A stretch of 8,514 nucleotides of DNA from CAYSRJ01 sp964525675. Lineage in GTDB: Bacteria; Spirochaetota; B62-G9; DRHN01. Below are positions 1 to 7,095 of this stretch, piece by piece. A program made the position numbers and the translations under genes. Under the pieces are notes generated by a model, which was not told where the DNA came from, searched no databases, and was given only the letters and a program-made list of their open reading frames with translations. Within the stretch, counting starts at the first letter, position 1; each line of letters starts with the position of its first letter. Location: the NCBI GenBank assembly GCA_964525675.1, contig CAZGJW010000134.1, positions 1-8,514 of the forward strand, read 5' to 3'.

Positions 1-1202
1 TACTCTTCTTCGCGGTACCCCCGTTTTTTCCTGATAAAGTCGTAGTACAGCTCCCACTTGTAGCAGCTTTCTTCCTGCATCTCGAATCGGGCGATATCTT
101 CATTGAGTACAACCTGAAAGAACGTATTCTGTTCTGTGGATCTTCCCCGTATATCCTCGAAACGGAAAACCTTGACGTCGCTGCTGTTGATGAAGAGTAG
201 ACCGGTGTCGGTTAAAAAAAGCCTTCCTTTTCCAGTTTTCTTAAGTTTTGGGTATTGCGGTTCATGAAAGAAGGTAACTATTTTGGATGAGAGGTAGATC
301 GTTTCGCCGGCAAGTGCGGGATATTGGATATCCGGTTTTATCGGTACTATCTCTGCATCACGAAACATGGTGTCTGAATATTTTTTTATCGGTTGCCATG
401 TATCAGAGCCTTTTTCCCGCATGTAGCAGGCGAGGTTCACTTCCCACGTCATACCACAACTGGAGCAGACAAGAAACTTTCCTTCTCTTTCCTCAAGTGC
501 TTCTATTTCCCTGCAGGAAGGACATCGCCATAAAAGCCGGGTAAGGCCCTCGGCGGGGTTTTTGCCACGAATGTTATCGACTTCGGTGAAATTGTCGTTA
601 TTGAAGATTCCCCCCTGGACGTAGTCGATAATCTCCTCATCCGGTGTATTTCTGTCGAATTGTACCGGTTTGGATAAGTAAATGGTGATCGGGCTCTTCC
701 TCCTTCTGTCTGCCCAGCGTGGATAGGCCTTGTAGTTACCCTTCGATACGACGGTTACGAGCGGGACGTTGAGGAGCTTGACGAGGTTTGCCGTTGATTT
801 AAGGATGGGGAGGGTTTCTCCATCCCAGTTTCTCCCGCCTTCCGGGTAGATGACGAGGGGGTGACCTTGCCGAACGAGGTGAATTGCATACTTGATTGAT
901 TTAAAATCTACAAATCCTTTTTTACGTGGGAATGCACCCATTGCCCACATGAATCGCCGCATAAGGGGTTTTCTGAAAAACTCGTTAGATGCCATCTGAA
1001 ATAAAGGACGGTTGATGATTGCGCCGATGAAAAAAGGGTCGAGGAGATGGCTGTGATTTGCCATCATGAGGTATGGGCCTTTCTTCGGGAGGTTCTCAAC
1101 ACCAACACCGCGCAATTTGAAATGCCAGGCATAAAATGGCCGCACAAATATAAGGATAAAATGGTAGAAGAACAGCTTCGGGGTTTTAAATAAATCAAGC
1201 AC
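1..1202 (-). CDS. PlsC-family lysophospholipid acyltransferase with zinc ribbon and PH/GRAM-like C-terminal domain (3'-partial)
   Basis: Predicted to move an acyl chain onto a lysophospholipid or lysophosphatidic acid at the inner face of the cytoplasmic membrane. I translated 400 codons from the minus strand; the frame is open to the left edge, so the C-terminus is missing (bases 1-2 read TA, so a stop could lie just outside). Residues 11-28 are a hydrophobic N-terminal segment. Catalytic motif I is NHSHLLD (H50, D55), a GxFxR-type motif is at 89-93, motif III EGGR is at 121-124, and a VPLVTV motif IV is at 146-151. Residues 227-249 form a zinc ribbon (C227, C230, C246, C249). Residues about 298-395 have the beta-strand pattern of a PH/GRAM fold, with GRLFLTD at 326-332, an FEDI segment at 348-351, and a final aromatic helix. 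The start is GTG at 1202, chosen because AGGAG lies 6 nt upstream and an in-frame stop lies just before it; the next Met (46-47) is already next to motif I. It is divergent from the efflux operon. The enzyme family is well supported; the substrate is unknown and the C-terminal fold is inference. Confidence 0.85.
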   Translation of the reverse strand, partial: MLDLFKTPKLFFYHFILIFVRPFYAWHFKLRGVGVENLPKKGPYLMMANHSHLLDPFFIGAIINRPLFQMASNEFFRKPLMRRFMWAMGAFPRKKGFVDFKSIKYAIHLVRQGHPLVIYPEGGRNWDGETLPILKSTANLVKLLNVPLVTVVSKGNYKAYPRWADRRRKSPITIYLSKPVQFDRNTPDEEIIDYVQGGIFNNDNFTEVDNIRGKNPAEGLTRLLWRCPSCREIEALEEREGKFLVCSSCGMTWEVNLACYMREKGSDTWQPIKKYSDTMFRDAEIVPIKPDIQYPALAGETIYLSSKIVTFFHEPQYPKLKKTGKGRLFLTDTGLLFINSSDVKVFRFEDIRGRSTEQNTFFQVVLNEDIARFEMQEESCYKWELYYDFIRKKRGYREEE

Positions 1203-1208
1203 TAAGAA

Positions 1209-1213
1209 CTCCT
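1209..1213 (-). promoter_or_regulatory. Ribosome binding site deciding the GTG start of the acyltransferase
   Basis: The minus strand reads AGGAG, 6 nt before GTG (1202-1200). No ATG is available nearby in frame, so this site fixes the rare start. Confidence 0.7.
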
Positions 1214-1259
1214 GTAATTATTTTATTGGAATAAACGGTCGTTTTTTCCTCTTCAATCA

Positions 1260-1317
1260 GGCATGCCGGCTCCGGGTGTTTACAAAAACGTACTGTTTCC
1301 CGATTGGCATCCCGGCT
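1260..1317. repeat. Short direct repeat in the divergent intergenic region
   Basis: GGCATGCCGGCT (1260-1271) and GGCATCCCGGCT (1306-1317) match at 11 of 12 positions, with starts 46 bp apart. The copies are G+C-rich islands in an AT-rich spacer and lie in the presumed leader or promoter of the acyltransferase. They could be paired regulator sites; chance similarity is not excluded. Confidence 0.35.
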
Positions 1318-1319
1318 AA

Positions 1320-1347
1320 CATATATATTTTTATAGTTTCGAAACAA
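1320..1347 (-). promoter_or_regulatory. Candidate promoter for the acyltransferase gene
   Basis: On the minus strand TTGTTT (1347-1342) and TATATG (1325-1320) are separated by 16 nt in a very AT-rich stretch. Each hexamer matches the sigma70 consensus at only 4 of 6 positions, so this is a weak call. It would give a leader of about 110 nt. Confidence 0.3.
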
Positions 1348-1369
1348 GTAAAAAAAATGTGCAATTTGC

Positions 1370-1397
1370 TTGACCGGAAATAAACGACATGTATAAT
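1370..1397 (+). promoter_or_regulatory. Sigma70-type promoter of the efflux operon
   Basis: TTGACC (1370-1375) and a perfect TATAAT (1392-1397) are 16 nt apart, which predicts transcription from about 1404. The predicted start falls inside the inverted repeat at 1400-1419, so repressor and RNA polymerase should compete directly. Confidence 0.8.
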
Positions 1398-1399
1398 TT

Positions 1400-1419
1400 A
1401 TGACTGAACGGTCAGTCAT
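1400..1419. promoter_or_regulatory. Probable TetR operator
   Basis: A perfect inverted repeat with arms ATGACTGA and TCAGTCAT is separated by ACGG. It begins 2 nt after the -10 box and covers the predicted transcription start. The TGA(N)CGGTCA-like core resembles operators of many TetR/AcrR-family regulators. Its position just upstream of a tetR-type gene makes autorepression the simple reading. Confidence 0.8.
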
Positions 1420-1435
1420 TTTATTTGGAGGTTTC

Positions 1436-2056
1436 ATGCAGGAAACAGGAGAAGATGTACGAAAGCACAAGAAACGGGTAATGATAATGAATGCCGCACT
1501 CAAGGTTTTTTCAAGCAAAGGCTACAGTCCAACGGTGCTCGAAGAGATTGCAGATGTAGCTGGAATTGCAAAGGGAACTCTGTACCTCTATTTCAAGGAT
1601 AAGGAAGATCTGTACTACAGTACGGTTATGTATGTGGTTGAGAAATTGGAACAGACGATCAGACGGGAGATGGATGAAGAAATGCCCCCTCTTGAGGCGC
1701 TTGAAAAATTATCGGTTCTCACAATCAGGTTTTTTGCGCATAACAGGGCTTTTATCAATCTGTATATACTCATTCTACACAACAATCTCGTTAGAAATTT
1801 CAAACGGCTGTTTGAGAGCCTTCTTAAAAAGGAAAAAGAGCTCTATGATTTTGAGTCACGAATCATAGAACACGGAAAGGCGGATGGAGTACTGAATAAA
1901 AGGTTTGCAACCGAAGATGTTGTAGACAGTTTTCACGGCATCATATCACAAACGATTTCACGGATGTTTTTTTTGGAAAAAGGCAGGGTAATAGACCCCG
2001 ATGGCAAAGCGCAGTCGGTGATGAGTATCTTTCTCAACGGCGTGGGTGCGAGGTGA
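1436..2056 (+). CDS. TetR/AcrR-family transcriptional repressor
   Basis: A 206-residue DNA-binding repressor, typical length for the family, that most likely controls its own efflux operon. The N-terminal helix-turn-helix domain spans about residues 13-60. Its signature is clear: IMNAALKVFSSKGY, then TVLEEIADVAGI, then the recognition-helix region AKGTLYLYFKDKEDL (residues 46-60). The remaining helical part (about 61-206) would bind a ligand and dimerise; such domains diverge too much to name the ligand. I chose ATG 1436 because GGAGG (1427-1431) sits just before it. An in-frame ATG at 1400 lies inside the operator, at or before the predicted transcript start, and has no ribosome binding site. 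The stop TGA overlaps the next reading frame's GTG (GTGA). The C-terminus looks complete, so the damage in the following gene did not cut into this one. Parts of the gene are rather AT-rich. Confidence 0.92.
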   Translation: MQETGEDVRKHKKRVMIMNAALKVFSSKGYSPTVLEEIADVAGIAKGTLYLYFKDKEDLYYSTVMYVVEKLEQTIRREMDEEMPPLEALEKLSVLTIRFFAHNRAFINLYILILHNNLVRNFKRLFESLLKKEKELYDFESRIIEHGKADGVLNKRFATEDVVDSFHGIISQTISRMFFLEKGRVIDPDGKAQSVMSIFLNGVGAR

Positions 2057-2679
2057 ATCAGAGGGAAGAATGCAGCACCCGTCAGGAGGAGGCTGTTGGA
2101 AAAAATTACAATATCCAGAAGATGGCGGCACAGATCAATCTCGCCGATTATTCGCGATCGTTGAAAAAGCGTGAAAAGAGGCCGACAATAGGCGGGTTCG
2201 CGAACTATACGGTGAAAAGCAGTTATGATTCGACGACCGGTGAAAATAAATACTGGGGCAAAGATTCATGGAACGGCGACCTTTCTGTCGGAATTCTGGT
2301 GCAGATGCAGCTTACTTCCCTCTTCCCATGGAGCGGGGAGAATGCATCTGAAAAAAAAGCCTCATTTGATCTAGAGGCGCTTCAGACGACAAAGGGGTCG
2401 GTTGAAAGCGGTATACGGCTTAATATAAAAAATATTCTGTTGAAGCCTGAAAAGGAGAAGGCGAAGATCGGGTCCACCGTGAAAGGGGTCGAGCTTGCAA
2501 AAAAGCTTTATGAATCCGCAACGAAGAGGTATGAAAGCGGGCTCATATCGAATACCGAGCTCAAGGACGCGCAGATACGTCTCAACAATGCAAAGCTCGG
2601 GTATCTTCAGTCGGTGTATAACTACAAGAGCGCGTTATTTGATCTCGAGGACGCAGTGGGCATTGATCATTTTGAATGA
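2053..2679 (+). pseudogene. 5'-truncated TolC-type outer-membrane efflux channel (C-terminal OEP half only)
   Basis: TolC-type channels form the outer-membrane exit of RND pumps and are normally about 430-480 residues, with a Sec signal peptide and two OEP repeats. Here only 208 codons are open, and they match the second repeat alone. RPTIGGFANY at 43-52 and LSVGILVQMQL at 77-87 are beta strands of the barrel. FPWSG lies at 91-95. Two long helices follow, about 97-165 and 167-204, including the typical KRYESGLISNTELKDAQIRLNNA region. The match starts around residue 11 (QEEAVGKNYN), and the first 10 residues look like unrelated junction sequence. There is no signal peptide, so the product could not reach the outer membrane. 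The only workable start is GTG 2053, overlapping the tetR stop by 4 nt. The next gene follows after 40 nt. Best read as a remnant after loss of roughly 600-700 bp; an assembly deletion is the alternative. Confidence 0.75.
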
Positions 2680-2719
2680 GCGTGCAGGGTTATGAAAAAT
2701 ATCCTTTTCGGAGGCCATT

Positions 2720-3670
2720 ATGAGAAAGAGTGTTAAAACGGTAATAATACTTTTTGTGATTCTTGTCGTTATTGCGGGGCTCGGAGGCGTTGCCTACTAC
2801 CGCTACAGGGAAAAGATAGCGCTTCTTACTGGTGGACTATTCGGACGCGGAAAGGCGGAAGAGGTGGATACTGCTACTCCCGTGGCCGTATATGAGGTGC
2901 GGACCGGACCGATCAATGAATCCCTCGTTCTCAACGGTGAGGTGGTGCCTGTTACGGAGGTGAATATTTTTTCGACAGTGTCGGGCAAGGTGAAGGAGAT
3001 TCCCGTAAAAGAGGGGCAGAGGGTACTTAAGGATACGGTTCTCGCCTATATAGACAGGAGCGAGGCGGGGCTTATTTTTGAGCCGACACCTGTTAAATCA
3101 ACAATTGCCGGTATTGTAAAGGAAGCCATGATCGAAACCGGCGCATATATCACTCCACAAGTCCCACTCTTTCAGATTATCGATATGGATACCGTTGAAG
3201 TGATTGTGCATGTGCCGGAAAGGGAGATAAACTGGGTAAAAAGAGGGCTTGAAGCCCAGGTTCATATCGTCTCGTACACTGACCGGACATTCAAAGGGAG
3301 TGTGGAGCTGCTCAGTCCCGTTGTAGATCCGGTTTCAAGATCGAGAGAAGTACGGATCCGTATCAAGAATCAAAATCATATGCTCAAACCGGGTATGTTC
3401 GGTGAGTGTCGAATTATTGTTCGTAAAAAGAAAGACGCAATCATCATTCCACGTGCAGCGGTAATCGAGAGAAACGGAAAAGAGGTGGTTTTCATCGTCA
3501 AAGAGAGCAAGGCAGTTCTGGTACAGCCGGAACTCGATATACAGGAGGGGAACAGGGTTTCTGTTGCAGCCGGGATTGAACCCGGGGCCCGGGTTATCGT
3601 GATCGGTCAGCAGAATGTTGACAATGGTGATGAGGTCAAGGTTACGGAGGTAATCGATGAAGCTTTCTGA
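2720..3670 (+). CDS. RND efflux periplasmic adaptor (membrane-fusion protein), hairpin-less type
   Basis: This 316-residue protein would link the RND permease to an outer-membrane channel across the periplasm. Residues 7-26 are a hydrophobic N-terminal anchor without a lipobox cysteine, so it is held by a membrane helix rather than a lipid. Two half-lipoyl motifs are present: about 82-112 (FSTVSGKVKEIPVKEGQRV) and about 124-154 (STIAGIVKEAMIETGAYI). Only about ten residues join them, so the coiled-coil hairpin that usually contacts TolC is absent. A beta-barrel domain follows at about 158-234 (with MLKPGMFGECRI at 221-232) and a membrane-proximal domain at about 235-316 (IIIPRAAVIERNG). Hairpin-less adaptors are known, BesA of Borrelia burgdorferi being the described case, so this is probably native and not a deletion. 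GGAGG (2710-2714) precedes ATG. The 3' end overlaps the permease gene by 14 nt, which suggests coupled translation. Confidence 0.9.
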   Translation: MRKSVKTVIILFVILVVIAGLGGVAYYRYREKIALLTGGLFGRGKAEEVDTATPVAVYEVRTGPINESLVLNGEVVPVTEVNIFSTVSGKVKEIPVKEGQRVLKDTVLAYIDRSEAGLIFEPTPVKSTIAGIVKEAMIETGAYITPQVPLFQIIDMDTVEVIVHVPEREINWVKRGLEAQVHIVSYTDRTFKGSVELLSPVVDPVSRSREVRIRIKNQNHMLKPGMFGECRIIVRKKKDAIIIPRAAVIERNGKEVVFIVKESKAVLVQPELDIQEGNRVSVAAGIEPGARVIVIGQQNVDNGDEVKVTEVIDEAF

Positions 3671-6600
3671 ACTATCGGTCAACAGGCCGGTGACCACGGT
3701 AGTCGTATACCTTGCGATCATCGTACTTGGTATTTACTCTCTCGGTAGACTTGCGATCGATCTTATACCCGACATTTCCTATCCGGTCATCACCATTTTT
3801 TCCACCTATTCAGGTGTGGCTCCGGAGGAGGTTGAGGAAAACCTCACAAAGGTAATTGAAAATGCAGCTGCATCCGCAAGCAATGTAAAGAAGATCACGT
3901 CGAAATCCCTGGAGGGGCAGGCGCAGGTTGTTGTCGAGTATGAGTGGGGCACCAATATGGGAGAGGCAGCCGCCGAGCTGAGGGAAAAACTCGACCTGGT
4001 GCGTGATTTTCTCCCCGATGAGGCAACACAGCCGGTGCTCTTCAAATTCGATCCCTCGATGATTCCAGTCATGGTTCTCGTGGTCGAGGGCAAGAGAGAT
4101 TTGAAAAGCCTCCGTTACAACGCAGACAACAACATAAAAACAAATCTCGAGCAGATCGACGGTGTGGCGAATGTCATGGTCTGGGGAGGCCAGCAGCGCC
4201 AGGTGCATGTGGACATTGACCGTACACTGCTCGCGTCCTACGGTCTGACGGTTGATCAGGTTATAAACAGCATCAGGGCCGAGCATATCAATGTTGCAGG
4301 TGGGAGCATTGATGAAGGAGGGCTGACCTATGCGCTTCGCACGGTCGGCAAGTTCCGGAGTCTCGAGGAGATTGAAGGAGTTGTTGTGGACAACAAGCGG
4401 GGTGTATCCGTGTACCTGAAGGATGTGGCCAGGGTGTACGACGGCTATGTAGAAGAAAATATGGATGCAAAAGTCGGGCGCAGAGATGCGATCATCATGG
4501 TGGTGCAGAAACAGTCGGGCACAAACACGGTGAAGATTTCAAAGCTCATCGAAAAGAAGCTAACCGCCATCCAGGAGGCGCTGCCCTCGGATATGAAGAT
4601 CGAAAAGTTTTATTCACCTGCTGATTTTATCATAGAGTCCATTAACAATGTATGGCAGGTGGCCCTTATCGGCGGCGTATTCGCCGTAATCGTGCTTTTT
4701 ATATTTCTGAGAAACATCTCCACAACACTCATAATCACCGTGTCCATCCCCCTTTCAATCATTACGACTTTTATCTTCATGTATCTGTTCGACCTGACCA
4801 TCAACATGATGTCCCTCGGCGGGCTTGCCCTGGGTATAGGGATGCTTGTCGATAATTCGATTGTCGTTCTTGAAAACATCTTCCGATACAGGGAGTTCGG
4901 TGCCAAACCGCTCGAGGCGTCGAAGCTCGGTTCACAGGAGATGTCGAATGCCATTATTGCGTCGACTCTGACGACCATTGCCGTATTCCTGCCGCTCGTG
5001 CTTTTTATCAAGGGTCTTGCGAGCGAGCTGTTCAAGGACCTTGCATTCACCGTTGCATTCTCGCTTCTTTCATCCCTCGTTGTTGCTCTGACGATAATCC
5101 CCATGCTCACGAGCCGTGTTAAAAAAGTCATTGTTAAAAGGCGTGCAGAGTCCCTGCGGGATATCGAAGGAGAGCTTCGTTCGCGTGGTCGGGTGATGCG
5201 TTCTCTCGACAGAAGTTACAGCGGCGTTTTAAACTGGGCGCTGGATCATAGATTTCTTTTTGTCGGCATGGTGTTTGCCGTGCTCGTGGCAAGTGTTCTG
5301 CTCGTTCGCGTCATCGGTGCGGAGTTCATGCCGCAATCGGATGAGAGTTTCATTCAGATGGAGATCAAGATGCCGGTTGGAACACAGATCGATATTACAA
5401 GAAAAACGGTTGATCAGATATACGGCATCATCGAGCAGAAGGTTCCGGAGCGAAAAATTACCTTCATGCAGGTGGGGAGAACAGGTGAAGAGCAGGGGGT
5501 TGCGTCTCCTGACCGTGCTGAAATATGGATGACCCTTGTTGATGCCGGTAAGCGGAAGCGAAGTGATAAAGAGATCATAGATTTCTTGAGAAAAGCAGTA
5601 TATGAAATACCCGGTGTTAAAGTTCAATTTTCAACAGGCGGCGGTCCTACCGGAACAGGCGGCAATCTCAGTGTTGCGCTTTCAGGATACAGCCTCCAGC
5701 AGGGCATGGAGCTCGCCCAGAAGCTCAAGGCGATAATGGAAAAGATAGGGAATATGAACGATGTTCGTATATCGCGGGAGGAGGGACTGCCGGAATACAG
5801 AATAACCATCGACAGGGACAGGGCGGCGCAGTACGGTATCAGTGCCTATCAGGTGGGGCAGGTGGTTAACCACGCCTTTGCAGGTGAGGATGTGACAAAA
5901 GTCATTCTCGGTGGTGAGGAGGTCGGCATGCTCGTCAGGCTTCAGAAGTCGGATCGTGTTTCAACCGCCGACCTGGACCTGATTTCTTTAATGAGCCCTC
6001 TTGGAATACAGGTGCCTCTCTCTGCATTTACGCATATTCAGAAAGGGTATGGACCCGTTATGATTGAACGTGAAGCCCAGCAGAGGGTGGTGTATGTCAA
6101 TGCACGTGTGCAGGGCGATGTGAAGGGTGCAGTCGATGCCATAAAGGTTGAGGTCCAAAAACTCGTTATACCCCCCGGGTTCAACGTAAAGTACGGCGGG
6201 TCCTGGGAGGACCTCAAGGAGGTTGTGCAGGACCTGGTTCTGGTTATGCTGCTCTCTATTGTGCTCGTGTATCTCATTATGGCCGCCCTCTTCGAATCCT
6301 TTATGGACCCCTTTATTATTATGTTTACCCTTCCCATGACCTTTATAGGGGTCGTGTGGATGCATATTATAACCGGAACCACATTCAGCGCGATATCGGG
6401 AATCGGTGTGGTGATGCTTGCGGGCATTGTGGTCAACAACGGGATATTACTGGTTGACTACACGAACCTGCTCAGAAAGCGTGGATATGAGCTTCTCGAG
6501 GCAGTACGGCTGGCAGGCAGAACGAGGCTGCGGCCGATACTGATGACCATGCTTACAACCGTGCTCGGGCTCGTACCAATGGCTTTTGCATTGGGGTCTG

Positions 6601-6755
6601 GTAGCGAAATGCGATCGCCCATGGCAAAAACGGTAATAGGGGGGCTTCTGGTATCTACAGTGTTTACCCTTGTGCTGATACCGGTTCTGTACACCATGTT
6701 TGAAACGGGAAGGCTGAAGCGAGCAAAGAAAAGAGCGAAAATTAAGGGGACATAA
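3657..6755 (+). CDS. RND-family efflux permease (HAE/AcrB-like), inner-membrane pump
   Basis: A 1032-residue proton-driven exporter of the AcrB fold, full length for the family, expected to work as a trimer. TM1 is at about 12-30, followed by the conserved PDISYPVITI (39-48) and the GVAPEEVE segment (53-60). The first porter/docking region reaches about 330. A cluster of membrane helices starts near 333 and runs to about 500. The second half starts with TM7 at about 532-552, then FMPQSDE, and a last helix cluster from about 855 to 1020. In TM4, LGIGMLVDNSIVVLEN places D399-N400 where AcrB has D407-D408. In TM10, AGIVVNNGILLVDY places N927 where AcrB has K940. This single-Asp pattern occurs in other RND clades. 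The drug range cannot be read from the sequence. GGAGG (3646-3650) lies 6 nt before ATG, inside the adaptor gene, whose end overlaps by 14 nt. The PII-like gene starts 40 nt downstream. Confidence 0.95.
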   Translation: MKLSELSVNRPVTTVVVYLAIIVLGIYSLGRLAIDLIPDISYPVITIFSTYSGVAPEEVEENLTKVIENAAASASNVKKITSKSLEGQAQVVVEYEWGTNMGEAAAELREKLDLVRDFLPDEATQPVLFKFDPSMIPVMVLVVEGKRDLKSLRYNADNNIKTNLEQIDGVANVMVWGGQQRQVHVDIDRTLLASYGLTVDQVINSIRAEHINVAGGSIDEGGLTYALRTVGKFRSLEEIEGVVVDNKRGVSVYLKDVARVYDGYVEENMDAKVGRRDAIIMVVQKQSGTNTVKISKLIEKKLTAIQEALPSDMKIEKFYSPADFIIESINNVWQVALIGGVFAVIVLFIFLRNISTTLIITVSIPLSIITTFIFMYLFDLTINMMSLGGLALGIGMLVDNSIVVLENIFRYREFGAKPLEASKLGSQEMSNAIIASTLTTIAVFLPLVLFIKGLASELFKDLAFTVAFSLLSSLVVALTIIPMLTSRVKKVIVKRRAESLRDIEGELRSRGRVMRSLDRSYSGVLNWALDHRFLFVGMVFAVLVASVLLVRVIGAEFMPQSDESFIQMEIKMPVGTQIDITRKTVDQIYGIIEQKVPERKITFMQVGRTGEEQGVASPDRAEIWMTLVDAGKRKRSDKEIIDFLRKAVYEIPGVKVQFSTGGGPTGTGGNLSVALSGYSLQQGMELAQKLKAIMEKIGNMNDVRISREEGLPEYRITIDRDRAAQYGISAYQVGQVVNHAFAGEDVTKVILGGEEVGMLVRLQKSDRVSTADLDLISLMSPLGIQVPLSAFTHIQKGYGPVMIEREAQQRVVYVNARVQGDVKGAVDAIKVEVQKLVIPPGFNVKYGGSWEDLKEVVQDLVLVMLLSIVLVYLIMAALFESFMDPFIIMFTLPMTFIGVVWMHIITGTTFSAISGIGVVMLAGIVVNNGILLVDYTNLLRKRGYELLEAVRLAGRTRLRPILMTMLTTVLGLVPMAFALGSGSEMRSPMAKTVIGGLLVSTVFTLVLIPVLYTMFETGRLKRAKKRAKIKGT

Positions 6756-6795
6756 TAAAACCATAAATGATGTTACTCGGAAGGGCAGAAAAACA

Positions 6796-7095
6796 ATGAG
6801 AGAAAATAAGGTAATGGTTTATATTGTCTATGACCGCGCTATTGACGAAGAGCTTGATGAAACACTGAACAATCTCGATATTCAGTACTATACGAAGTGG
6901 AAGGATGTGTCGGGTGTGGGACGAAACGACCCGCATCTTGGCGACCACGTTTGGCCCGGACTGAACAACGTGCTCATGATTGTCGTCGATAATGAGAAAA
7001 AAGACATCCTGCTCGAAAAGATACGATCCCTCCAGTCCTCCTTTGCCTCGGTTGGACTGCGCGCATTTGTCGTCCCGGTTCTCGAAATGGTATAA
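6796..7095 (+). CDS. PII-like small protein associated with the RND pump
   Basis: A 99-residue soluble protein with no signal peptide or membrane segment. The order of strands and helices fits a ferredoxin-like (PII-type) fold. VMVYIVYDRAI (6-16) is strand 1, EELDETLNNLDI (18-29) is a helix, and YYTKWKDVSGVG (31-42) would be a strand leading to a T-loop-like turn. GDHVWPGLNN (49-58) resembles the G-T-H-x-W-P-x-x-N signature I recall from small PII-like proteins next to RND genes. VLMIVVDNEKKDILLEKI (59-76) and LRAFVVPV (88-95) give the last strands. PII-like proteins usually form trimers and sense nucleotides or metals; the ligand here is not known. It sits 40 nt after the permease with no terminator between, so it is probably co-transcribed. 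A weak AAGGG (6781-6785) lies 10 nt before ATG; no nearer in-frame start exists. The gene is convincing; the family name is from memory and moderately sure. Confidence 0.75.
   Translation: MRENKVMVYIVYDRAIDEELDETLNNLDIQYYTKWKDVSGVGRNDPHLGDHVWPGLNNVLMIVVDNEKKDILLEKIRSLQSSFASVGLRAFVVPVLEMV

Noticed and set aside
287..544. Open frame on the plus strand within the acyltransferase region
   Set aside because: It is antisense to the clearly recognisable acyltransferase and shows no family pattern or ribosome binding site.
1400..1435. ATG at 1400 as the start of the TetR protein (12 extra residues)
   Set aside because: It lies inside the inverted repeat, at or upstream of the predicted transcript start, and has no ribosome binding site. 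ATG 1436 has GGAGG just before it and gives a normal TetR length.
1195..1518. Minus-strand open frame across the intergenic region and the tetR start
   Set aside because: It is antisense to the TetR helix-turn-helix code, crosses the promoter and operator, and resembles no protein family.
2083..2098. AGGAGGAGG near 2084-2092 as a ribosome binding site for a later start of the channel remnant
   Set aside because: The nearest start-like triplet (TTG 2096) is out of frame, and the in-frame ATG at 2122 is too far away; the purine run is just Gln-Glu-Glu coding sequence.
3810..5131. Minus-strand open frames of 130-170 codons opposite the permease (for example 3810-4286 and 4610-5131)
   Set aside because: They are shadows of a strongly conserved RND gene, with low-complexity or unlikely protein sequences.
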